Positions 54,845 through 64,000 of a DNA stretch of 64,000 bases are shown in pieces. The translations under genes were made by a program, and so were the position numbers. This DNA comes from Stentor coeruleus (Eukaryota; Ciliophora; Heterotrichea; Heterotrichida; Stentoridae): positions 1-64,000 of the forward strand of contig MPUH01000063.1 in assembly GCA_001970955.1 (NCBI GenBank), in the 5' to 3' direction. The notes under the pieces are model-generated. The model did no database searches. It was not told the DNA's origin and saw nothing but the letters and a program-made list of their open reading frames with translations. Each line of letters begins with the position of its first letter. The stretch's first letter is position 1.

Positions 54845-55919
54845 AACTAAATATCTTTTATAAATATTTTTAAACCTAGTATTTTCAATATTTCTTAGTT
54901 TCTTTTAGGAGACCTATTTGAGCTTTAGTATTCACTACTTTTCCTTGATTTAATCCAGAGTATTTTTCGCCTGATTTAAGATAAGTTGCCTATAGTTGGC
55001 ATAGTTTTAAGGAAATTTTTATCATTTACTATTTTGATTTGCGTATGGACTGATAGAATATATCCTTATAAATCTTCGTCAAGTTTAATCAGGATTTATA
55101 TACTTTTATTTATATGAATTTTCTTGAGACAAAAATAGTTATTGTCTTATAAATTTTGTTGTTGTTGAGTTTTCTAAAGAGTTAAGATATATTCAAGTTA
55201 AAGCGATATCGATAGGGTAATATTTTGCTGAATAAATGAATATGGAAAATTGATGATAATATCAAATTTTTGATAGCTTTATCAACTTTAGATTAGAGTA
55301 CTGATTTTACTTTAGAGAATCTAGCAAAGTATTTTATAAATTATAGAAATTGATAGATATACATACTTTTTTTAAGTTTAGTAATTACATTGATTTTTTC
55401 AGAAACTTAACTTTATCTTCTTATTATATATTCAGCTTCAATAAGCTTTTGATTTTTGGTTCATATTGAACTTTATAAAAAAAATATTTTTTATCTGCCC
55501 ATTTTTTTTAGCTTCATTTTTACTCGAAAATTAATTGTAATAATTCCTAAGTCTTTTGCTTCTTCATATATAACTCTAAGCACTTTTTTAATGTATTAAA
55601 TATCATTTTCTGCAGTTAATCGAGAGTTAGAGATTCAATTTTTTCTGATTAAATTAAAAATTGCTCTCTTAAATTCTAGAAACACTGTCTGACTTTATTA
55701 ATATTCCAAAACTTAATATTATAAGTAGGTTGGGCATAGTATTTCCATATTTACTATAAATACAATGTTAATTATAAAGTTGGGTAATTGAGAATCCAGC
55801 TATTTCCTTAAATTCAAATTTCAGCTCAAATGGTCTTCTTCCATTAAATTATAGAAAAATTACTTAGCCTTATATCTTTAATATATACTACTATAACCAA
55901 AGTAATTATCTAATAATAA
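54845..55919. other. gene-free spacer
   Basis: AT-rich DNA between two minus-strand genes. G exceeds C on the left (5' flank of the FHA gene); no clear signal otherwise. No ORF or element seen. Confidence 0.5.
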
Positions 55920-57182
55920 TTAGTGATATTTAAGGATTTCTTCGACAAAACATCCTCTAAGCTGCTTTATAGTAATATCTGCAATGTGCTCAAACTCAAA
56001 GTCCGCTGGAACTTCAGCTTGTTTTTCTTTATTCACATCTCTAATAGTGTCAAAATAAGAATTTTTCAGAGCTTCCTCACAAGTGCATCTTTTCGTAATA
56101 TTAAACAAAATCATTTGTTCCATTAAATGTATCAGTGCAGGATGTGTATGTGGATAAATCAACGATAAACTTTTTGGGTTTCTATGCCCAAAGCTTCTAA
56201 TATAAATAAGAGCTTTTTCATCAGTAATCAATCTTAGATCATCATCACTCGGTGTGCCAATTACCTCAAAAATCACATTCAACTGATCACTATTACTTGA
56301 TGGAAACCCAGCTCTTCGAACTTTTGTATGATGGTCTGGGGATAAAGGGAAGCAAGAATTTCCTGGAAACAAAGGACTCCTATCCATGAAAGTTGGGGCG
56401 TTTTCTTTAAGCATGCCACAAAGCTCAGCTATAACACAACCTAAACTCCAGATATCAATAGCTTTAGTATATTCTCTTTCTAATAAGATAAGCTCAGGTG
56501 CTCGATACCATCTAGTCACAACATGTCCTGTAAGTTCTTTTTTTGTTTGAAGTCCACCTTTAGAACGAGCTAATCCTGGCTTAGCTATTTTTTTTGATTC
56601 TGACATAGGAGGTGGTGGGGGATCATTATCATCAAGGTCCATAAAATTTTCTTTAGTTTCCTCAACAACACTTCTAGCTAGACCAAAGTCGCAGATTTTT
56701 ACCTCACAATCTTCGTTTATAAGAATATTCGCTGGTTTAAGATCTCTATGTAGTATATTAGCTGAATGTATGTAATTAAGTCCTGATATTGTGTTATAGA
56801 CAATCGTTTGGATATGGTCTTGCTCAAGATGGATTGTACTTTTTACAAGTTTTTTAAGATCAGATTGTGCGTGCTCCATTACAACATAGAGTTCATTGAA
56901 GTTGTCTAAATCACTAGGTTTAATGATTTCACGTATTTTTACTACATTTGGATGGTCTAAGTAACGGAGTATTGATATTTCTCTTAGAAGCCTTTTGCAA
57001 TCGATAATATCATCAAATATTTTCGTAACGTGCTTGATTGCAACGCGCTCACCGGTGGGAACGTGACGTGCCTCACAGACCATACCGTAACTGCCTGCAC
57101 CTAATTGCTTTATTATTTCATAGTTAGGACCTACATTCCAGTCTATGATCTGCTTTGGGATTGCTAAGTTCCTTCTTGCCAT
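55920..57182 (-). CDS. atypical MAP kinase with TGH activation site
   Basis: A 420-residue CMGC kinase with GAGSYGMV, VAIKHV, LHRDLKPANIL, DFGLARS and the MAPK signature TRWYRAPELILL. The activation-loop TxY of classic MAPKs is TGH here (ELTGHVVTRWYRAPE, near residue 218), so there is no Tyr to phosphorylate. The loop between DFG and TGH carries about 40 extra residues with a DPPPPP run. Plasmodium Pfmap-2 with TSH is the known parallel. A second insert (FPLSPDHHTKVRRAGFP) lies in the CMGC region. Start ATG at 57182. Activation by a dual-specificity MAPK kinase is unlikely; Thr-only phosphorylation or autophosphorylation is inferred. Confidence 0.93.
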   Translation of the reverse strand: MARRNLAIPKQIIDWNVGPNYEIIKQLGAGSYGMVCEARHVPTGERVAIKHVTKIFDDIIDCKRLLREISILRYLDHPNVVKIREIIKPSDLDNFNELYVVMEHAQSDLKKLVKSTIHLEQDHIQTIVYNTISGLNYIHSANILHRDLKPANILINEDCEVKICDFGLARSVVEETKENFMDLDDNDPPPPPMSESKKIAKPGLARSKGGLQTKKELTGHVVTRWYRAPELILLEREYTKAIDIWSLGCVIAELCGMLKENAPTFMDRSPLFPGNSCFPLSPDHHTKVRRAGFPSSNSDQLNVIFEVIGTPSDDDLRLITDEKALIYIRSFGHRNPKSLSLIYPHTHPALIHLMEQMILFNITKRCTCEEALKNSYFDTIRDVNKEKQAEVPADFEFEHIADITIKQLRGCFVEEILKYH

Positions 57183-57568
57183 TATTATTACTTAAAGATT
57201 CAGATTTGATATTGTAAAATTACTAGTATCATATCAATGGAGATAATGATTTTTATAGGATATGTAGTTAAGTAAATTTATTTAGCTTCAATAGGCTGTA
57301 TTAAATTTAGGGATTTTCATTAAAAATGAAACCATCTAGATGCAATTTATAAATAATTTGGGATTAAAATATCTTTATTTATTTCCAACTTGAGGGTATT
57401 TAATAGCTTTAGGTAATGAGTTGGATTAAAAATTGGTATATAATCTAAAATCAAGAGAGCAGTATTTTATTACTTTAGAATAAAGTCTATGCTTAATTCT
57501 TTAAAATAAAGCCTTTTATGGAATAATTTATTTTATTGTATCAAATTTATTTTAAAATAACTTTTTTG
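57183..57568. other. spacer upstream of the MAP kinase
   Basis: G exceeds C on the + strand, the 5' flank of the minus-strand kinase. Ends where repeat copy 3 begins. No gene seen. Confidence 0.45.
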
Positions 57569-59312
57569 ATTCGGTATATTAAACCACTCGTTGTCGCTAG
57601 TTATGCGACTCTTTATTTGGTTGAGGAGGTCTTTACTGTTTTTTTTTTTAGCGTCAAGATAATAGAGGAGTCTTGTGTTCACCTTATTTTCTTGAAGAAT
57701 CCAACTTGCTTTAAGCATGTTTTGAAGTTCTTATGATGCTCATAGCAAACTGGACATTTAGTTCTAGAAGTGTTATCGGTGATTTCTGGTTTGGTACAGT
57801 AATGGATACTTAAGACAATTACACAAGTATTGGTTCAAGCTACAAAATCTAGCAAAATTTTTAACAAAAGTAATCAATAAATACTCTGACAAATAATTTT
57901 TATCTAATTTATTAGTTTAACCAATAATGCAGATGATTGCGATAGACTAAAAGGGTATTCACTTCTTCAATGTTCTTTAAATAAAATAATAAGCATCAGT
58001 GGCTTATATAATTATTTATTCTAAACAGTCTAGATAGGTAAGATTTCTGATATAATTATTTTTGTAAAATGCTTCTTTGAATAAGCCATTAAAGGATCAT
58101 AATATTTACCTTCCTTTAGTTAATTTAAAATAGTCTCTGATAGATTTGATTATATATTTATCCTATTTCTGATGAAGTATAATAAAATGAACTTTATTAA
58201 TCTCAAAAACAGCAACTTTTTAGAAATCATCAAATACCTTGAACTAGCAGACCTTGCTTCACTCTCTATTACATGCAAGTTTTTCAATAATTTCTTCATA
58301 AAAAACGAAGACTTTATACAAAAGCAAGCATTATCTCTACTTGGAATAGAGTACTCGCCATCGGTGCTCCCATGGAAAAGTATTCTTTTAAATCTTTACA
58401 ATTCTTCAGATACTAAACTGCAGAATTTGTTTCAACCTTATTTTACCAATGGAGGAACATACAGATATATGGGCTACTATTTCATGTGGAGATTAGTCCA
58501 AGATGAAGGCACTTATTGTACTCATTTGCAAGAAAATGTGTTGGTAAAATATATATTTTCACCAAATATTAAACCAAACATGGATGAAGAACCTACTAAA
58601 TATAAGATATCAGAAGACGTATTCAATCTTCATAATCTTGAAGAAAGTGCAAATGAGAATCAACATTTATGTCCTGAAATTAGAAGGATCTTTATAAAAA
58701 TTCCTTTAGGAGGATTTACTTGCCCATGTGAGATTTTAATGTGCTTTAGTAGTTTGAAAAAAATCGAAAATTTTTCTTTGATTCAAAATTTCCACTCGTG
58801 CAAAACAAAGGAAGATGCCATAAGGAATGGAGAAATATTAAAGTTGAGTACAAAGATTATTGGAGGAAATGAGCATGAAGCTGTTATTTTCAAAAAGAGC
58901 ATTGGAGAGATTCAGCCTATTTGCTGGGTTAAGGCTCATTTTGAAAAATGCTCATCTAATGGATTTTGGATTGAAACTGGAGATTCGTTTTTTGGCAGAT
59001 ATTTCTATGTGCTACTGATTTCTGCAAGGGCACTTTATTCTGATAATAACATTGATATATCAAATGTTACACCATGGTCGAGAGTTATTGAAATAGGGAA
59101 TGCTTAGTTTTAAAAAATAGAATAGTTTGATTTAAAAAAATTGTCAGATAGTTATAAATATATTAACTGATTACAGTTATTTCTAACAAAATTTGAAGTT
59201 TTACTGGCCTGTCTATGTTTCACTAATGAAAATTATGTTTTAGTTGAAATATTTGATTCTATGCTCTATTTATTAGGAGTTTATTATAGAGGTGCTCTAA
59301 AAGTACTGTAAG
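57569..59312 (+). repeat. dispersed repeat B (F-box unit), copy 2, with part of repeat A
   Basis: Matches 2679-4377. It starts at GATTCGGTATATTAA, with a short insertion relative to copy 1, and ends after GGAGTTTATTATAGAGGTGC. On the minus strand near 57810-57700 it reads HYCTKPEITDNTSRTKCPVC then YEHHKNFKTCLKQVGFFKK. The same peptide appears in repeat A copy 2, with Cys/His spacing like a zinc-binding tail of some transposases; this is only a resemblance. The F-box gene is intact. Confidence 0.85.
58172..59107 (+). CDS. F-box-like protein, copy 2
   Basis: A 311-residue paralogue of the gene at 3236, starting MKYNKMNFINLKNSNF. The N-terminal F-box-like region (LEIIKYLELADLASLSITCK) and the conserved end (FWIETGDSFFGRYFYVLL) are kept. 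By eye 43 of 311 residues differ, while only about 11 codons differ silently, so replacements are not being purged relative to silent changes. Clusters of change lie at GGTYRYMGYYFMWR and near the C-terminus (ARALYSDNN), perhaps substrate-contact surfaces. Upstream and downstream DNA is also duplicated. Confidence 0.75.
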   Translation: MKYNKMNFINLKNSNFLEIIKYLELADLASLSITCKFFNNFFIKNEDFIQKQALSLLGIEYSPSVLPWKSILLNLYNSSDTKLQNLFQPYFTNGGTYRYMGYYFMWRLVQDEGTYCTHLQENVLVKYIFSPNIKPNMDEEPTKYKISEDVFNLHNLEESANENQHLCPEIRRIFIKIPLGGFTCPCEILMCFSSLKKIENFSLIQNFHSCKTKEDAIRNGEILKLSTKIIGGNEHEAVIFKKSIGEIQPICWVKAHFEKCSSNGFWIETGDSFFGRYFYVLLISARALYSDNNIDISNVTPWSRVIEIGNA

Positions 59313-59705
59313 ACTTTGATTATAGAAATAATTAAATCCTGATTTATAAATATGCTTTGCAACGCTTATAAAATATGCGAGTTATAAATAAAATCAAGAA
59401 ACCCTGATAATACCCTTCTAAAAACACAAAAATAACTTAAAAGAATTATCTTAAAAGCTATTTATTATTTCTTCATCTATTAGTTACTTCTATAATCCAT
59501 AACTAATTTCTTACATTATCTAATGTTGTATGCAAGCATTATAAATAAATCCACTCACAAGATATTGAAAAAATAATCCAAAATTCTAAAAAAACATTTT
59601 TCTTCAATTCAAACACTCTATTACATTGCTATTATAATATAAACTCTATATAAAATTCTCAGATATTTTATAGTAAACTTTATTTGTGGCATATAGCATT
59701 ATAAT
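59313..59705. promoter_or_regulatory. C-rich leader of the nucleotidyltransferase-like gene
   Basis: Spacer between repeat B and the gene at 59706. The + strand is C-rich and G-poor over about 59400-59640, as upstream of other plus-strand genes. No motif can be named. Confidence 0.35.
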
Positions 59706-61631
59706 ATGGAGATTCTCGAAAGTTATCTTTGTAAGAGCAGCACAAAAAATTTTTATGAAGAGCATAAGCAGGCATTCTCAGATGAGTTTTTTATAGGTAT
59801 GATATGCCAAAATTGCCTATCAAATCCAACCTTAGAAAATGCTAGAATACTACTTGATCTCTTAGATCAGCAAAGTAACCTCACAAACGAAAAGATTCTC
59901 TTAATACTTATTCATGTTTTACAAACAATACTCGAGAATTCCCACAAGCAAAGAGAAATCGAAAGTCTCTTTGAATGCACAAGCTATATCTGCTTGAAAA
60001 GAAATACCCCACTAGTGATCTCAAAACTCAGACATCTTTTCAATAGTTTACTTGAACGTGTTGATTGTTCTTTAGGGCTTACTTTACTTGATATATATAA
60101 GAAGCATCTTAAATTTGAAGGGCACTATGCTAGCAAGTTATCAAATGTAAATCTTGAGCATTTGGATGTTAAAGCTAAGTGCACAGCGGCGGAAAGATTT
60201 AAAGTCACTACACAAGTCTATGAAATTTGCTTAGAAAAAGAAGGCTATGATGTTCTTAACATGATTGCTTATAGATGTATTGACCATGCACTAAGATATG
60301 AAATAGATGACTTCACAGGCTATACACAATCTATTGAAGGTCAGTTGGTGAAAGTTAAAGATAAGTTAAGCTATGAGGAAAGGGTTAAAATATCGAAAAT
60401 ATATCAAAGTGGCATAAAAAAAATCAAAGCTGATGTTAACAATACATTAGTAAAAGAATTAGAAAGCCTTAAGTTTACTGATAGCACGCATATGGACCCT
60501 AAATTTATAGATTTTACTTATCTTATAGAAGATTTGCTGCAGTTTAATCTTTCAGACCAGGTGATAAAAAATAGACTTAAATCTTTACATGGAAAATACA
60601 AAGGTAAAGTGTTTGCTGGGGAACTTTCAAATGCTTTGAAAGCTGTTAGAGATGATGAACCGGGGTATAGGGCTATGAATAGGATATCAGGCGTGCTGAA
60701 ACCTTTAAAGCTTTTATCAAGGATTGAATATAAGAAATATAAACGTAATGAAAGAATAATAAATTGTCACGAGCCGGTGTATGAAGAAATCAAAACAATT
60801 GAAAACGTAAATTTTGATTCTCTAAGCAAAGTGACTGAAAAAGTTCAAGAACTTAATGCAAAAACTGATGCTAAAGATATTGAAGCGATAAAGCCATATA
60901 TCAGTGAAATTCAAGAACTTGTTAAGAAAAAGCATCAAGATGCAGATGCCATATTGTTTGGATCATACTCAACTGGCCTTGCAATTTCTTCATCTGGGGT
61001 AGATATTTCAATCAATTCATCAAACATTGAAGATGAAACATCATTTTTAATTGCGCTTCAAGTCAAACTTGCTGAAAAAGGTTCTGTATCTTTGATAGAA
61101 TCAAAAAAGTTACCCGTAATAACTTTCAAGCCTAATGATCAAGATCTATTATTTTTCATTAGTATAAACAATACAACTGGAATTAAATCTTCGAATTTAA
61201 TCAAAAAATATACTGACAAGCATATGAAAATAAGTGAATTAGTTAAAGTGGTTAAAGTTTGGGCTAATGAAAACAATCTTAACAAACCTAGTAAAGGAAC
61301 TTATTCAGGATATGAATGGACTTTACTTGTTATTGGATTTCTTCAAAGTCTTAATATTCTTCCACTTCATACTGATGGAGAAATTTCTGTTGTTGATATA
61401 AGCAAATCAGTTGGAGAATTATTTTTCAGATTTGTTAACTTTTGCTATCAGTTAGGTGGAGATATAGTGTGTTTGAAGAAAGGTATTGTTAAGAGTGAGG
61501 CTAAAACTCTGATGACAGTCATTGATCCTATTGGAGATCAAGTGTTTACTTCAAGAGTTAAGCGTAATAGAAAGCAAGGCAAGATTATAGTTGAGTTTCT
61601 AGTTAAAACTCTCGAAAATTTTAGTAGTTAA
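59706..61631 (+). CDS. helical protein with poly(A)-polymerase/TUTase-like domain, catalytic motif altered
   Basis: A 641-residue protein. The first 370 residues are all-helical and begin like a MIF4G/HEAT-type array (SDEFFIGMICQNCL, ILLILIHVLQTILEN); family uncertain. Residues about 370-640 look like a non-canonical nucleotidyltransferase (Cid1/GLD2/TUTase class): LFGSYSTGLAISSSGVDISI near 418-436, LPVITFKPNDQDLLFFISIN, and the PAP-associated part VKVVKVWANENNLN, SGYEWTLLVIGFLQSLNILP, GELFFRFVNFCYQ. Active members have GS...SDxD; here it is GVDIS, so the second Asp (position 435) is Ser. The enzyme may therefore be inactive, or may act as an RNA-binding scaffold. Start ATG at 59706, intronless. 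Confidence 0.72.
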   Translation: MEILESYLCKSSTKNFYEEHKQAFSDEFFIGMICQNCLSNPTLENARILLDLLDQQSNLTNEKILLILIHVLQTILENSHKQREIESLFECTSYICLKRNTPLVISKLRHLFNSLLERVDCSLGLTLLDIYKKHLKFEGHYASKLSNVNLEHLDVKAKCTAAERFKVTTQVYEICLEKEGYDVLNMIAYRCIDHALRYEIDDFTGYTQSIEGQLVKVKDKLSYEERVKISKIYQSGIKKIKADVNNTLVKELESLKFTDSTHMDPKFIDFTYLIEDLLQFNLSDQVIKNRLKSLHGKYKGKVFAGELSNALKAVRDDEPGYRAMNRISGVLKPLKLLSRIEYKKYKRNERIINCHEPVYEEIKTIENVNFDSLSKVTEKVQELNAKTDAKDIEAIKPYISEIQELVKKKHQDADAILFGSYSTGLAISSSGVDISINSSNIEDETSFLIALQVKLAEKGSVSLIESKKLPVITFKPNDQDLLFFISINNTTGIKSSNLIKKYTDKHMKISELVKVVKVWANENNLNKPSKGTYSGYEWTLLVIGFLQSLNILPLHTDGEISVVDISKSVGELFFRFVNFCYQLGGDIVCLKKGIVKSEAKTLMTVIDPIGDQVFTSRVKRNRKQGKIIVEFLVKTLENFSS

Positions 61632-62106
61632 GTTAATCAGATACAAGATTAAAATTTTAGCATGGTTTATTATTTATTGTAATATACTAGTTGTAATTTA
61701 ATATTAGAATATTATGCTGATGAAAATTTTTGAGACTATTTCAGAAAAAAATTAGAGTTTTATTTTTTAAAGTTTAATAATTTCTTAGTGATTAAATTAC
61801 ATAGAAAAGAAATCTTTATAAATTTAAGAAATCTTATGGAACTTATATTCTTAGCTAAATCGCTAAACTACTTAGTCTTTTTCAAATATAAATTGCTTTC
61901 ATCATTCAAAGTTGCGCTAAATTTACTAGAGAATTCTATCCTAGCCACAATAAATTAATTCAAAAAAATTAAGGCCTTTCTATATATATCATATCATAAT
62001 AAACTTTATCAACTATTTATCTCAGATCATAGGATCAAGTACCTAATAAAATTTATCACAATTTGTTATTGAAAAAAGCGAATATATACAAATCCCAATT
62101 ATATTA
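61632..62106. other. gene-free convergent spacer
   Basis: Between two converging 3' ends; G exceeds C on the left and C exceeds G toward 61860-62050. No gene seen. Confidence 0.5.
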
Positions 62107-63471
62107 TTAATAAATAACACATCCTTCAGTGTTAGGGTTTGCAGAGCTGGCAATTCTTTTTATCGTAGATCTAGGTGGGGTAACAGATCTATAAGCTTTT
62201 TCTTCATTTCTATGTGGTTTACTCACAATAAACGACGACATTCTCTTAACACTAGGCTCAGAACAGGCTGTAAAATTATGATAACTGACTAGAAATTCAG
62301 GTACTGTAAGCTTAGGTAGTAATGGAGAATCAACATATTCAAGTGTATCTTCAACATCTTGTTCTTTATTCTCAAGCAATAAATCAAGTTCATTTTTAGC
62401 TTTTGTGACAATCAAACCCGCAAGACTTGAGCTTTGAATTTTCCCATATCTGATAATTTTCTTAAAATAATGACAAGCTTTATCTATATTCTTCATATTC
62501 TTATAACACATTGCAAGGAAGTAACCCGCTAACACATTTTTCTTGTTTTCTCTAAATATAATTTTAAACTGCAATGCACTTTCAAAAAACATTTCTCTAT
62601 TATATTTTTGAATAGCCATAAGCAATCTTTGATCTTTAACAGCAATTCCAAAACCCTTCATATTAATCAGTGCAGACATGTGATTTCCAAACTGAAGGGA
62701 TTCTTTCAAAGCTTTAAGCATCAAATCAAATTTCTCCATTTCAAAATGCAAAAGCGCTAAAGATATTTTTACTATACCGATAAAGCTCCCTTTCGCTTGT
62801 ATTATTGCTTGTGAGAAGTTTTCTTGAGCTTCTTGATACTTTCCTTGCATTTGCTGTACTTCAGCAAGAAAAAAGTGACATTTCGCTAGTTCTTCTGAGC
62901 TTTTAATAGCTTTTTCTAAGTATTTTTCTGCTTTGTTGAGTTTGATTTTAGCTTTATAGTACAAAGCTTGGAACATATGCAAGTCACTGTTGTTGGGTTC
63001 GATTTTCTTGCATTCCCTTAGAGCCTTTTTTGCTTTGGAAAGCTGGTTGAGTTTAAGGTAAATTTCAGATTTTTTAATATAAGCTGGTTGAAAGTCTTCT
63101 TTGCATTTAATCGAATTTTCAAGATAAAAAATGCAATCTTCATATCTACCTCTTTGGGCTATGATAAGTGCTAAAATGTAATAAGCTGCATATGTTTCGT
63201 TAGTTTTCAATGAAGTTAGCAAATGACTCTCTGCTATATCATAAAAGCCTTGCTTGTACAAGCACATACCCAAATGTAAGTTTGAATAAAAGTCTTGAGG
63301 GTTTTTAAGCAAACGAGACTGGAATATTAGGATTAGCTCATTGACGAACTGAGCTGTTAAAACTCCAGATTGATTGCTGAGAATCCCTTTGCTTATTTTG
63401 CTGATGTCGTAGATACTTAGAATACCTGATGCGCTCACTTTTGAACCTGAATTCGAACAGCTGTTTCCCAT
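62107..63471 (-). CDS. myristoylated TPR-repeat protein
   Basis: A 454-residue protein starting MGNSCSNSGSKVS: Gly2 for myristoylation, Cys5 for palmitoylation. Residues about 45-360 hold about eight to nine TPR units (NLHLGMCLYKQGFYDIAESH, ALIIAQRGRYEDCIFYLENS, KCHFFLAEVQQMQGKYQEAQ, AGYFLAMCYKNMKNIDKACH). The C-terminal 90 residues are basic and Ser/Pro-rich. It should be a membrane-anchored protein-interaction scaffold. Start ATG at 63471, stop TAA. No intron needed; no catalytic domain. Confidence 0.85.
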   Translation of the reverse strand: MGNSCSNSGSKVSASGILSIYDISKISKGILSNQSGVLTAQFVNELILIFQSRLLKNPQDFYSNLHLGMCLYKQGFYDIAESHLLTSLKTNETYAAYYILALIIAQRGRYEDCIFYLENSIKCKEDFQPAYIKKSEIYLKLNQLSKAKKALRECKKIEPNNSDLHMFQALYYKAKIKLNKAEKYLEKAIKSSEELAKCHFFLAEVQQMQGKYQEAQENFSQAIIQAKGSFIGIVKISLALLHFEMEKFDLMLKALKESLQFGNHMSALINMKGFGIAVKDQRLLMAIQKYNREMFFESALQFKIIFRENKKNVLAGYFLAMCYKNMKNIDKACHYFKKIIRYGKIQSSSLAGLIVTKAKNELDLLLENKEQDVEDTLEYVDSPLLPKLTVPEFLVSYHNFTACSEPSVKRMSSFIVSKPHRNEEKAYRSVTPPRSTIKRIASSANPNTEGCVIY

Positions 63472-64000
63472 TTTGAAATTATAAAGAAACTTGCGTTGTC
63501 TTAATGATAGAAACAGAGATAGAGCAAGTAATTGATTAATAAATAGGTTAGTTTTTTTAAATAGATTATTTTATTACTGAAGATATACTTATGAAATATT
63601 TGCTTAGTAGTATATTGTAAGGCTTTCTGAATTTCTAATGCTTTACTAGTTATATCAAAACATTTACTCGATAAATTCTTCTCTAATATTCTTCTTGGTA
63701 ATTATCTAGGATTTTTTATATCAAAATGGAAAATGCAAGCTAAAATATTTAGCATTTATTTTCTTGCCAGCAGGATTATTTCTAATTTAGCTTTCTTTGT
63801 CTTTAGTTAGTCGCTAAATAGTTATTAAGCAAAATTTTCTTCCTAGAGTGCGGCAAATCATACTAATCCAAATAAAATTCTAAATATACTCATTCTTGTA
63901 TCCTTTAAAATCATCTTCAAATGTTAAGGTATGCTGGGCTTACATCAATAATCTAATTTGAAAATTCAGTGTAATGTAGTTCATTTAATTTATGCTGCTT
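63472..64000. other. gene-free right end
   Basis: AT-rich DNA upstream of the TPR gene, to the end of the window. No telomeric repeat, ORF or RNA gene seen. Confidence 0.45.

Overview
The window is nuclear DNA from a ciliate, best matched by a heterotrich of the Stentor type; this is inference from sequence alone. The reasons are strong AT-richness, short intergenic 3' ends next to dense genes, and above all thirteen spliceosomal introns of 15 nt (one of 16 nt), every one GT...AG with an A at position 10. The code is standard: TAA, TAG and TGA all end long conserved genes (TGA ends the carboxypeptidase at 17331-17333), which argues against the Paramecium/Tetrahymena code and the Blepharisma TGA=Trp code.

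Left part (1-20 kb): a RING-CH E3 ligase; a broken Merlin-type DNA transposon relic; two partial copies of a dispersed repeat; an F-box gene; an N-myristoyltransferase gene that carries three in-frame stops and a frameshift; a 1558-residue fusion of 21 WD40 repeats with ankyrin-like and TRP-like channel regions; a small zinc-ribbon protein; a cytosolic carboxypeptidase (tubulin deglutamylase family); a protein with two cyclic-nucleotide-binding domains; and a tiny, probably myristoylated protein.

Middle (20-41 kb): gene-poor, very AT-rich DNA holding five related R2R3 MYB genes, one on + and four on -. All five have a 12-codon first exon, Trp at codon 9 and a 15-nt intron at the same place. 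The spacers contain unidentified coding-like tracts (about 23.2-24.1 and 26.0-28.0 kb) broken by many stops.

Right part (41-64 kb): gene-dense. Two bromodomain-NET (BET-like) paralogues flank a PH plus inositol polyphosphate 5-phosphatase gene. Then follow a TPR protein, an RFC clamp-loader subunit, a DYRK kinase, a small secreted protein, a GAR-domain coiled-coil protein, a myristoylated FHA protein, an atypical MAP kinase with a TGH activation site, a second F-box copy inside the same dispersed repeat as at 3 kb, a nucleotidyltransferase-fold protein with a degraded catalytic motif, and a myristoylated TPR protein.

There is no sign of operons. Functions cluster loosely around signalling and the cytoskeleton: kinases, cyclic-nucleotide and phosphoinositide signalling, microtubule binding and tubulin modification. 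Coding strands can often be read from the spacers alone: sense-strand DNA just upstream of genes is rich in C and poor in G, while just downstream it is rich in G and poor in C.
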